Source: Gemmatimonadota bacterium (GTDB lineage: Bacteria; Gemmatimonadota; Gemmatimonadetes; Gemmatimonadales; GWC2-71-9). Taken from it: 10,773 bases of DNA. Shown here one piece after another: positions 1 to 6,696 of the stretch. How positions within the stretch are numbered: position 1 is the stretch's first letter; each line of letters begins with the position of its first letter. The stretch covers positions 2,317 to 13,089 of the forward strand of contig QHTW01000209.1 of the NCBI GenBank assembly GCA_003220955.1, written 5' to 3'. A program made the position numbers and the translations under genes. The notes under the pieces are model-generated. The model was not told the DNA's origin, did not search any database, and saw only the letters and a list, made by a program, of their open reading frames with translations.

Positions 1-169
1 GCGGCGAGACCGCGATTTCGCGCTCGCATGCTGGGACTGCTCGAGAAACAAGATCGAAGAGCTACAGCTCCAGATCCTGCCCGGTCCGGGCGAGCCAAAG
101 TTCGATGCCCCCGGCGGGTTTCTCTTCATCAACTGGGAACAGTCCGCCTCGCGCAAACCGGCGAGCTGA
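1..169 (+). CDS. C-terminal end of an unrecognised protein (5' end outside window)
   Basis: An open frame starting at base 2 runs to a TGA at 167-169 and gives the last 55 residues of a protein that begins upstream of the window. The codons have the G/C-rich third positions expected of a real gene here. The fragment contains a CWDC pair (Cys at about residues 10 and 13 of the fragment), then a charged helix-like stretch, a Pro/Gly-rich turn (LPGPGEPKFDAPGG) and a hydrophobic strand FLFINW near the end. The CxxC could bind metal or form a disulfide. I do not recognise the family and assign no function. A spacer of 136 bases with no convincing promoter or terminator separates it from the next gene. 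Confidence 0.55.
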   Translation, partial: RRDRDFALACWDCSRNKIEELQLQILPGPGEPKFDAPGGFLFINWEQSASRKPAS

Positions 170-305
170 GGCGTGATGAGTCTCACACGGATTCCTCGTT
201 GGTCATGACAAAAAGGCTAGCGGGGAACCCGTCCGCCGATGCTCACAAGTCGTTGTGCCGCTTGCTGCAAGGCGCATCTATTGCTCGCGTGCGGGTAGGA
301 AGTGA

Positions 306-1979
306 ATGTTGCCCCCCGTGAGCATTTGGGAAAAAACCATTCGATCGTTGCGCACGCTGCGCCTCGACACCATGCGGGGCAAGTTTGTCGCGTTCGCGGT
401 ACTGGCGACGCTGTTCACCACGCTCGCCATGACGGTGATGTTGTACGGACGGAATCGCCGCTCGCTGAGCGATCGCGTCGGGCAGGAGCTCCGCACGCTG
501 AGCTCGGACATGGCGCGCGAGGTGGACGTCTGGCTCGACCAGCGGGTCTACGATTTGCGCCTGCGCGCGAGCCCCTACGTCGTCTCGGATAACACCGGCC
601 GCAATGGGGCGCAGTCGCTCAATCGACTCCGCGACTACCTCAATTCCGTCCGTCAGAACCTGCCGGCTCACGAAGGACTGGCCATCATCGGTCAGGACGG
701 GCAGGTCCTCACGAGCAGCGGAAGCCGGACGGGCTTTCGCCTGACGCCCGACCGACTGAACAACCTGCGGACGCGCGATGCCCTGGTGGGCGAACCTTTT
801 TGGGACGCCACCATCGGCAAGGCCGCGCTGGTCCTCGTCGTACCGATTCGTCGGGACGACGGCTTATTCCTCGGCGCGTTGGGTGCCAAAATCAATTTGG
901 ACAGCCTCAGTGACATGATGGGGCAACTGTCGCCCGACCACTCTCGCGACCTCTACCTGATTACCGAGCAGGGGCGGGTCATCATTAGCTCGGCGGGCAG
1001 TTCCGCGGATGTGATGAAGACGCCCCTGCCGGAAGCGACCACCAGAGAGCTCAGCGACCGAGAAGGCCACACGATCGTACAATCACGACCGAAGGGACGC
1101 GAGGTCGTCGCGGTACTGCGGCGTATTCCCCAACTGCACTGGGCGGCCGTGGCCGAAACGCCGCGGGCCGAAACCGTGCGCGAGGCCGGCGTGCTGAGGT
1201 TTCGGACGGTCCTGCTCCTCTCTACGCTGATCCTGGGCGTTGGAGTCCTCGCGTACATGGTAGGTCTGTTCGTCACCCGGCCGCTCGAGCGTCTGACCGA
1301 CGCCGCGGCCCGCGTGGCGGCCGGCGACCTGTCCGTCGAGCTCCCGGCGGGTGGCGGCGGCGAGGTCGGGTACCTGACGCGCGCGTTCACTACCCTGGTG
1401 TCGCGCCTGCGAGAAAAAGAGGCGCACGGGGAGCTGGAGAAACTTTCGCTCACCGATTCCCTGACCGGGCTCTACAACCGGCGGCACCTCATGGGCACGC
1501 TCGCCAGCGAGGTACAGCGGTCGCGCCGTTTGCGGCGCGCGTTCTCGGTCCTGCTGGCGGATGTGGACCGGTTCAAGCAGTACAACGACACGCACGGACA
1601 CCTCGCCGGTGACTCGGCACTCGTGAAGATCGCGGAAGTCTTCCGCAAGACGACGCGGCAGGTAGACTGTGTGGCGCGCTACGGCGGTGAGGAATTCGTC
1701 GTGATGCTGCTCGAGGCAAACGCGGAGACGGCGACTCTCGTCGCGGAGCGCATTCGCACGCGTGTGGCCGAACAGGACGTCGGCCAAGGGCACCTCACGC
1801 TCAGCATCGGCGTCGCGGAATACCCCGACGGCGGCGACACGCCGGAGGAGCTGATCGCGACCGCCGACGCGGCGATGTACAAGGCGAAGAATGCGGGTCG
1901 TAACCAGGTGGTGGTTGCCGGGACGATCGAGCAGCGCCCGCAAGAGAAGAAGCCGGCGCGCCGCAAGCGCGAGGCATAA
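306..1979 (+). CDS. membrane diguanylate cyclase, dCache-HAMP-GGDEF
   Basis: This 557-residue inner-membrane sensor makes cyclic di-GMP from two GTP. Order of parts: cytoplasmic N-terminus; TM helix about 24-47; extracytoplasmic dCache-like sensor about 48-297; TM helix about 300-322; HAMP about 323-375 (starting TRPLERLTDAA); GGDEF domain about 380-540. The active-site loop is GGEEF at 460-464, a normal catalytic variant. TDSLTGLYNRR opens the domain and the metal-binding Asp lies in LLADVDRF (D419). RQVD at 451-454 sits at the same distance before the loop as the PleD inhibitory site (RxxD), so product inhibition is likely. The C-terminal tail is Lys/Arg-rich. The ATG at 306 is preceded by AGGA at a suitable distance; a GTG at 318 is the alternative start. 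The gene converges on the FMN reductase with a 6-base gap. The ligand cannot be told from sequence. The domain call is firm and the frame looks intact. Confidence 0.95.
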   Translation: MLPPVSIWEKTIRSLRTLRLDTMRGKFVAFAVLATLFTTLAMTVMLYGRNRRSLSDRVGQELRTLSSDMAREVDVWLDQRVYDLRLRASPYVVSDNTGRNGAQSLNRLRDYLNSVRQNLPAHEGLAIIGQDGQVLTSSGSRTGFRLTPDRLNNLRTRDALVGEPFWDATIGKAALVLVVPIRRDDGLFLGALGAKINLDSLSDMMGQLSPDHSRDLYLITEQGRVIISSAGSSADVMKTPLPEATTRELSDREGHTIVQSRPKGREVVAVLRRIPQLHWAAVAETPRAETVREAGVLRFRTVLLLSTLILGVGVLAYMVGLFVTRPLERLTDAAARVAAGDLSVELPAGGGGEVGYLTRAFTTLVSRLREKEAHGELEKLSLTDSLTGLYNRRHLMGTLASEVQRSRRLRRAFSVLLADVDRFKQYNDTHGHLAGDSALVKIAEVFRKTTRQVDCVARYGGEEFVVMLLEANAETATLVAERIRTRVAEQDVGQGHLTLSIGVAEYPDGGDTPEELIATADAAMYKAKNAGRNQVVVAGTIEQRPQEKKPARRKREA

Positions 1980-1985
1980 GGCACT

Positions 1986-2639
1986 TCACGACGCCGGCTT
2001 GTCCACGCGATCGATAGGCGAGTTGGGATGCTCGCCCAGGAACTCGATCCACGCGGTCTTCGCGCAAGGGTAGTTCTTCGCGGCCTCGGCCAGATCCATG
2101 AACCCGGCGATCGTTTGGTCGAGCCGGCCGGCGAGCTGCGCATTGGCGATCTTGCCTTGCGGGTCGAACGCTTGATGCGCCTGCGCGAGCGAAAACATGT
2201 CCGGATAGACGCGCGCGCCGAGATGCTCGAGCGGCACGCGCAACGCCCAGAGACCACGATTACCGCCCACCATCGATGGTGAAGCCGACAGCAGCAGCGC
2301 GTGCTTGCCGTTGAAGGGTTGTGGCTTGAAGCGCGACACCCAGTCAATCAGGTTCTTCAAGACTCCCGGCATCGAGCCGTTGTACTCGGGTGAGGCAATG
2401 ACGAACCCGTCGTTCGCGTCGAGCCGGCGACGCAGCTCGGTTGCGCCGGGCGGAAAGCCACCCTGCGTTTGCACGTCCTGATTGTAGGAGGGACTGTCAA
2501 ATGCGCTCAGCGCGGCGAGATCTACCGTTCCGCCATGCTGCGCGATGGCGCCGGCCGCGAGCTGGGCAAGCTTCGTGTTGACGGAGCCAGGCCGGAGCGA
2601 GGCAGAGAAGACCAGGTAACGGACCGGCTCCTTGGGCAT
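1986..2639 (-). CDS. NADPH-dependent FMN reductase family flavoprotein
   Basis: A 217-residue cytoplasmic flavodoxin-fold protein (FMN_red family), related to chromate, azo-compound and quinone reductases, which use NAD(P)H to reduce FMN or small oxidants. The phosphate-binding loop is visible near the N-terminus (FSASLRPGSVNTKL), and the FMN-contact motif SPEYNGSMPGVLKNLIDW lies in the middle. Length is normal for the family. I chose the ATG at 2639 because GGGGAA lies about 10 bases upstream; an in-frame ATG at 2657 has no ribosome site, and the open frame further upstream is shadow over the neighbouring gene. It is divergent from the response regulator with only 28 bases between the starts, so its promoter must overlap that region or lie inside the neighbour. 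The physiological substrate is unknown. Confidence 0.9.
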   Translation of the reverse strand: MPKEPVRYLVFSASLRPGSVNTKLAQLAAGAIAQHGGTVDLAALSAFDSPSYNQDVQTQGGFPPGATELRRRLDANDGFVIASPEYNGSMPGVLKNLIDWVSRFKPQPFNGKHALLLSASPSMVGGNRGLWALRVPLEHLGARVYPDMFSLAQAHQAFDPQGKIANAQLAGRLDQTIAGFMDLAEAAKNYPCAKTAWIEFLGEHPNSPIDRVDKPAS

Positions 2640-2642
2640 GGC

Positions 2643-2654
2643 GGGAATATTCCC
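2643..2654. promoter_or_regulatory. perfect 12-bp palindrome in a divergent start region
   Basis: GGGAATATTCCC is its own reverse complement and fills nearly half of the 28-base gap between the divergent FMN reductase and response regulator genes. On the minus strand its G-run also acts as the reductase ribosome-binding site. It could be an operator for a dimeric regulator acting on both genes. This is inference, because short palindromes also arise by chance. Confidence 0.3.
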
Positions 2655-2667
2655 CATTTGGTAGGCG

Positions 2668-3737
2668 ATGACCACCCTCCTGCTCGTCGACGACGACGAT
2701 TTCATGCGCAGCGCCCTGAGCCGGGCGCTCAATCGGACCGGCGGGTTTACGGTGCTTCCCGCCGAGCATGGGCGGCGTGCCCTCGACGTACTGGCCGAGC
2801 AGCAGGTGGACGCCATCCTGACCGACCTGGAAATGCCTGTAATGGACGGGCTCACACTCCTCGCTGAGCTCTTCGAGCAGGAAATTCGGTTGCCGGTCGC
2901 GGTGATGACCGGCCAGGCGATTCACACGCCGCTGCGGCAACGACTGCTCGCCTACGGCATCGCCGCGATCTTCTCGAAGCCCGTGGACGTCGTGGTGCTG
3001 GCGGATGAATTGCAGCGGGTGCTCGACCCGAAGGCGGTCGGTCGCATCAGCGGGATCACGCTCTTCGGATTCCTGCAGCTGCTCGAGGTGGAGCGCAAGA
3101 GCGGCCTCGTCGTCGTAGCGGCATCGGACCATGAGGGCCGGCTGTATTTCGACGACGGCCAACTGGTTCACGCGCATACCGGTCATCTCGAGGGACTCGC
3201 CGCGGCATACGAGGTTTTGAGCTGGCCGGAGCCGGCGGTGGAGATCTTCTACAAGCGGCGCGCGCGAGAGCGGACGGTCGACGCGCCGCTGCAACACGTG
3301 CTGATGGAAGGGGCCCGGCTGCTCGACGAACGCGGGCGCGGCACCGGCGAGCCCGGCCGGCACCCGCGCCGGAACGTTCACGCCGCGGCGGGCTGGACGT
3401 ACGCGCCGTGCGGATTCTGGACGAGGCGCGGAAGATCGACGGCGCGCTCGGCGCTACCGTCATGGACGCCGAAACCGGGGTGGTGCTGGCTCAGGTTGGA
3501 GAAGAGTCGCCAGCGATGGCCAAAGAGCTGGTCCTGGCGGCACTGCGGGGCACGAACGCCCGGCAGCTCGATGATCAGATCGAGGATATCATGCTCACGC
3601 TCGGGAAGCAGTACCACGTGATCCGCTTCCTCGACGGCGGTCACGAGCGCTTCCTGCACCTGGTGCTCGACCGCGAGCGCGGGAGTCTTGGTTTGGCACG
3701 GCACCAACTCGCCAAGCTTGCGCGGGAGCGGCGCTAG
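2668..3737 (+). CDS. response regulator REC-PATAN(DUF4388)-roadblock, frame broken in linker
   Basis: The gene reads as a REC domain (about residues 1-118), a PATAN/DUF4388 domain (about 126-222) and, after a frame change, a roadblock/LC7-like (MglB-type) domain ending at the TAG at 3735-3737. REC residues are all present: acidic pocket D8-D10, phospho-acceptor D53 in LTDLEMPVMDG, T81 and K104 (SKP). The start is fixed because an in-frame TAG lies two codons upstream of the ATG. After LLDERG at about 3331 the first frame turns into Arg/Trp-rich nonsense (to 3621). The next frame gives VRILDEARKIDGALGATVMD and the rest of a well-formed domain. The shift, between about 3331 and 3405, equals one missing base (mod 3). 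A separate gene starting at GTG 3408 is possible but has no ribosome site. There is no DNA-binding output domain, so signalling by protein contact is inferred. Confidence 0.8.
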
Positions 3738-3741
3738 TGCT

Positions 3742-3930
3742 TTATCTCGGCTGGCGCTTCGGCTGGTTCACGATTGCTTCCGGCGGCACAACGGGCGCGC
3801 TCGCATGCCAACAATCCTTGTGCTGCCACTCTTTGGTTACGGCGCTCAACATCGCATTCGGTTTGGCAGGATCTACGGGCTGGTGGCAATTCGGACAGAC
3901 CAACGCTTCGCCCTTCGACGACCGCGGCAT
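3742..3930 (-). CDS. small zinc-binding protein (CxxC...HxxC)
   Basis: A 62-residue protein with C12-x2-C15 (CPNC) and H37-x2-C40 (HKDCW), spaced like a small treble-clef or half-LIM zinc site. The tail is Pro/Val-rich, then basic (PKRQPR). Evidence that it is real: on the minus strand GGGAG sits 6 bases before the ATG; the four metal ligands are ordered; and the gene fits exactly between its neighbours, converging on the response regulator with a 4-base gap. It is divergent from the GH30 gene, with 91 bases between the starts. There is no signal peptide, so it is probably cytoplasmic. The function is unknown; a nucleic-acid or protein adaptor role is only a guess. Confidence 0.65.
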   Translation of the reverse strand: MPRSSKGEALVCPNCHQPVDPAKPNAMLSAVTKEWQHKDCWHASAPVVPPEAIVNQPKRQPR

Positions 3931-3931
3931 G

Positions 3932-3941
3932 GGGAGCTCCC
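3932..3941. promoter_or_regulatory. 10-bp palindrome covering the zinc protein's ribosome site
   Basis: GGGAGCTCCC is a perfect palindrome just upstream of the zinc protein start, and its left half is that gene's Shine-Dalgarno sequence. It might be an operator in the divergent region shared with the GH30 gene. The evidence is the palindrome and its position only. Confidence 0.2.
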
Positions 3942-4021
3942 TGTCCTGATCGTATGAAGATGTTCGGACGCGTTTGAGGTAATGTGAGTCTTACCCTACA
4001 ACCGAGGCCTGGAGCGAGATC

Positions 4022-5429
4022 ATGAAGGCTAAGTCACTGTGGTTGCTGCTATTCCTTATCGGATACGCATCGCAGGTCACCGCACTGACCGCTCAAGCCA
4101 GGCCCGCAGGGCGCTCCACGGCGTTGGGGAAGCGCGTTGTCGTCTCGCACCCACCGACACACTCCTGTTCAAGCAAGCCGAGCCTATCACCGAAGCGCAG
4201 ATCTATGTCTTCGTCGACCCGCGGCGGACATTCCAAACGATGATCGGGATCGGCGGCGCCTTGACCGATGCCGCTGCGGAGACGTTCGCGAAACTGCCCG
4301 CCGCCCGGCAGGAAGAGGTGATGACCGCGTATTACAGTCCCGAGCGTGGGATCGGGTACACGCTGGGGCGGACCAACATCAACAGCTGTGACTTCTCGAG
4401 CGACATGTATACGTATGTCACCGAGGGCGACACGACGCTGAGCAGCTTCGCCATCGCGCACGATCTCCACTACAAGATCCCGCTCATCAAGCGCGCGATG
4501 GCGGCGACCGGCACCCGGGGGGGGCTCAAGCTGTTCGCCAGTCCCTGGAGTCCGCCGGCGTACATGAAGGACAACAACGACATGTTGCACGGCGGGCATC
4601 TGCGCGCCGAGCACCGCCAAACCTGGGCCTTCTATTACACGAAGTTCATCGAGAGCTATCGGCGCGCGGGCGTGCCGGTCTGGGGGATCACGATTCAGAA
4701 CGAGCCGATGGCCACGCAGACGTGGGAGTCATGCATCTACCAGCCCGAAGCCGAGCGCGATTTTCTGCGCGACTATCTCGGACCCGTCATGGCGCGGCGC
4801 GGGCTGAAGGATGTCAACATCATCGTCTGGGACCACAATCGCGACCTGATCGTGCAGCGGGCGCAGACGATCTTCGACGACCCCAAGGCGGCGCAGTACG
4901 CGTGGGTGGGACGCAGATGTACGACAACGTCGCGCTGGTGAACCGGCTCTATCCCGCCAAGCACATCATCTTCACCGAAGGCACGCCGGCGAACTTCGAC
5001 TCGACCGCCTACGGCCGCTGGAGCCTCGGCGAGGCGTACGGGCGCTCCATGATTCACGATTTCAATTCGGGCGCCGAGGGGTGGACCGACTGGAACATCC
5101 TGCTCGATGAGAAAGGCGGCCCGAACCATGTCGGCAATTTTTGCTTCGCGCCGATCCACGCCGACACCCGGACCGGAGCCTTGATCTACACCAACTCGTA
5201 CTACTACATCGGGCATTTCGCGAAATTCATCCGTCCCGGCGCCAGGCGGATCGCGGTGGCGCCGAGCCGCAGCATGTTCCTCGCGACCGGGTTCGTGAAT
5301 CCCAATGGCAGCGTGGCGGTCGTGGTCATGAATCCAACGGGACGCGCGGGCGAGTATCACATTCGTGTCGGGGACGAGGCCGTGACGGTGCGCTCGCCCG
5401 CGCATTCCATACAGACCGTGACGTTCTAG
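4022..5429 (+). pseudogene. secreted GH30 glycosidase, two frame breaks and missing HWY segment
   Basis: Family GH30 (glucosylceramidase-like, clan A) retaining glycosidase. The ATG at 4022 follows GGAG by 7 bases and opens a signal peptide (MKAKSLWLLLFLIGY...VTALTAQ). Around 4141 the frame steps back, and from LAPTDTLLFKQAEP on it reads the GH30 barrel: IGIGGALTDAAAE, GRTNINSCDFSSD, SPWSPPAYMKDNNDM, and the acid/base Glu in IQNEP (GAG 4702-4704). At about 4903-4908 the frame steps again: ...AAQYAW abuts GGTQMYDNV. The nucleophile Glu follows in IIFTEG (GAA 4977-4979), then WTDWN, GGPNHVGNF and a beta domain ending HSIQTVTF. The HWY motif expected between YAW and the MYDN segment (HGIAVHWY in human GBA1) is absent. 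Both catalytic Glu codons remain, but not in one frame. It ends 4 bases from the convergent creatininase-family gene. As given it cannot make a whole enzyme; decay or assembly error are both possible. Confidence 0.85.
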
Positions 5430-5433
5430 GCCG

Positions 5434-6279
5434 CTACTGCGGCGTCTCCAGCGGATGCTTGCTCCGCTCGTAGAACTCAGTCTGCAATCGCAGGCTCTCC
5501 TGGTCAGCTTTGACCGCGCGGATCACCTGCACGACACCGTTGATCCACGTCTTCGCCTCGAAATCGCCGAGCTCACGGGTCGCCGCGGCACCTTCGCCCG
5601 CATAGTGATTCGGGAAGCGCGCGTACCACCAGATGCCGGTGTATAACCCTTCCGGGAGCTTCAGGCGCGCCTGATCGGCACCCGATTCCTGCGGCGCGCG
5701 ATCCAGGTGCACGAGGTCGGGCCGGGCGATCATGCTCATGGACGTTTCGCTTTCGCCGGCATGCATGTCCGTCGCCGGATTCGTCTTGTGCTTCGGCTCA
5801 CCCGGGCCGCTGCGCGTGATTCCCAGCACGTACACGACGTAATCATGCGGCGCCTCGAGCTGCGTCTGCGCGAAAAAGGGGAGCAAGCTGTTGTTGCCGC
5901 CGTGACCGTTCACGATGATGATCTTCTTGCAGCCATTGCGGGCCATCTCGTCGGTCGTTTCCTGCAGCAGTTGGAGCTGCAGTCCCCTGCTGTAGGCCAC
6001 CGTGCCGGGTTCGTGCTTTGCTTCGAAGATCTGCCCGAAGTAGTACTCGGGAAACACCACGGCATACTCCTGACCGACGCCGTTCATCACCGCATAGCGC
6101 ACGTCGAGCAGGTCAGTGCCGATGGGGAGATGCGGCCCATGCTTCTCGAGAATTCCGAAGGGCAGCACGCACACGCCCTGCGACTGGTGGATGGCCTGCA
6201 CAAAGTCGCTCGCCGTAAGCTCTTCCCACTTCGGCGAGAGCTTCTGCGCCCCTGCTGCAACCACCAATGATCTGTACAC
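5434..6279 (-). CDS. creatininase-family amidohydrolase
   Basis: A 281-residue member of the creatininase (creatinine amidohydrolase/MftE) family of metal-dependent amidohydrolases. Family metal and active-site motifs appear in order: LPFGILEKHGPHLPIGTD, NGHGGNNS and DMHAGESETS, with GLYTGIWWYARFPNHY toward the C-terminus. Members cleave cyclic amides or amide bonds in varied pathways, so the substrate cannot be named. The start is GTG at 6279, with GGGAGG 4-5 bases upstream. The N-terminus MYRSLVVAAGAQKL looks like a signal peptide whose hydrophobic core is too short (it ends in AGAQ, like a cleavage site). The protein may therefore be cytoplasmic as encoded, or may have lost part of a signal. 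It is divergent from the small lipoprotein gene (55-base gap) and convergent with GH30. Confidence 0.9.
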   Translation of the reverse strand: MYRSLVVAAGAQKLSPKWEELTASDFVQAIHQSQGVCVLPFGILEKHGPHLPIGTDLLDVRYAVMNGVGQEYAVVFPEYYFGQIFEAKHEPGTVAYSRGLQLQLLQETTDEMARNGCKKIIIVNGHGGNNSLLPFFAQTQLEAPHDYVVYVLGITRSGPGEPKHKTNPATDMHAGESETSMSMIARPDLVHLDRAPQESGADQARLKLPEGLYTGIWWYARFPNHYAGEGAAATRELGDFEAKTWINGVVQVIRAVKADQESLRLQTEFYERSKHPLETPQ

Positions 6280-6307
6280 ATGTCCTCCCTGGAATGCGTT
6301 CGATGAA

Positions 6308-6318
6308 GGGGATTCCCC
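6308..6318. promoter_or_regulatory. 11-bp odd palindrome in a divergent spacer
   Basis: GGGGATTCCCC is a perfect palindrome around the central T at 6313. It lies in the 55-base gap between the divergent creatininase-family and lipoprotein genes, so it could serve both. The operator role is speculative. Confidence 0.25.
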
Positions 6319-6334
6319 AAAACGTGGAGGAGCG

Positions 6335-6673
6335 ATGAGAAACGCGCTACTCGCCCTTGCTTTGCTTGGCGCGGCGTGCCACCATGGCGCGACCTCGGCT
6401 GCGCCCGAACCGCAAGCCGCGACCAGGCTGAAGGTGCAGAATCAGCAGTTCCTCGACATGGATGTGTATGTGTTGCGGGAGGGTCAACGCATCCGGCTGG
6501 GCATGGTCGCGGGACTATCGACTCAAGTCTTCACGATCCCCGACGACATCGTGCGAAGCGCGCCGCAACTCCGCTTCGAGCTCCATCCGATCGGCGGGCG
6601 CGGCAACCCACGCACCGAGACGATCTCGGTGCTACCCGGGGACGAGGTCGAGCTGACGATCCCGCCGCGGTGA
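6335..6673 (+). CDS. small lipoprotein of unknown function
   Basis: A 112-residue protein. The ATG at 6335 follows GGAGG by 4 bases, and the open frame upstream of it is not coding. The signal sequence MRNALLALALLGAAC ends in a lipobox (LGAAC), so Cys15 is the predicted lipidated N-terminus of the mature protein, anchored in a membrane. After a short Ala/Pro linker comes a compact domain, probably all-beta: LKVQNQQFLDMDVYVLREGQ, RIRLGMVAG, then QLRFELHPIGG and a final strand VELTIPP. It resembles a small beta-sandwich, but I do not recognise a named family. It is divergent from the creatininase-family gene and convergent (23-base gap) with the barrel gene, so it is probably transcribed alone. 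Confidence 0.8.
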   Translation: MRNALLALALLGAACHHGATSAAPEPQAATRLKVQNQQFLDMDVYVLREGQRIRLGMVAGLSTQVFTIPDDIVRSAPQLRFELHPIGGRGNPRTETISVLPGDEVELTIPPR

Positions 6674-6696
6674 GAACCGGTATCGAGATCTCGCCG

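Noticed and set aside
170..305. Promoter or RNA element upstream of the diguanylate cyclase
   Set aside because: Only weak -35-like words with wrong spacing to any -10 and one tiny CTTG/CAAG hairpin; nothing supportable.
1083..1943. Long minus-strand open frame inside the diguanylate cyclase
   Set aside because: Arg/His-rich antisense shadow of the GGDEF gene with no recognisable domain; typical of GC-rich DNA.
2497..3381. Long minus-strand open frame across the FMN reductase start and response regulator
   Set aside because: It overlaps two confident genes in other frames and shows no domain or ribosome site.
3331..3405. Programmed -1 frameshift in the response regulator
   Set aside because: No X-XXY-YYZ slippery site followed by an obvious hairpin is visible, and other genes in the window carry similar breaks, so simple base loss is likelier.
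3331..3621. C-terminal extension of the response regulator in its first frame
   Set aside because: It is Arg/Trp/Ser-rich, resembles nothing and overlaps a well-formed roadblock-like domain in the next frame, so it is a product of the frame break.
5707..6270. Plus-strand open frame opposite the creatininase-family gene
   Set aside because: Antisense shadow; the minus-strand frame carries all the family motifs.
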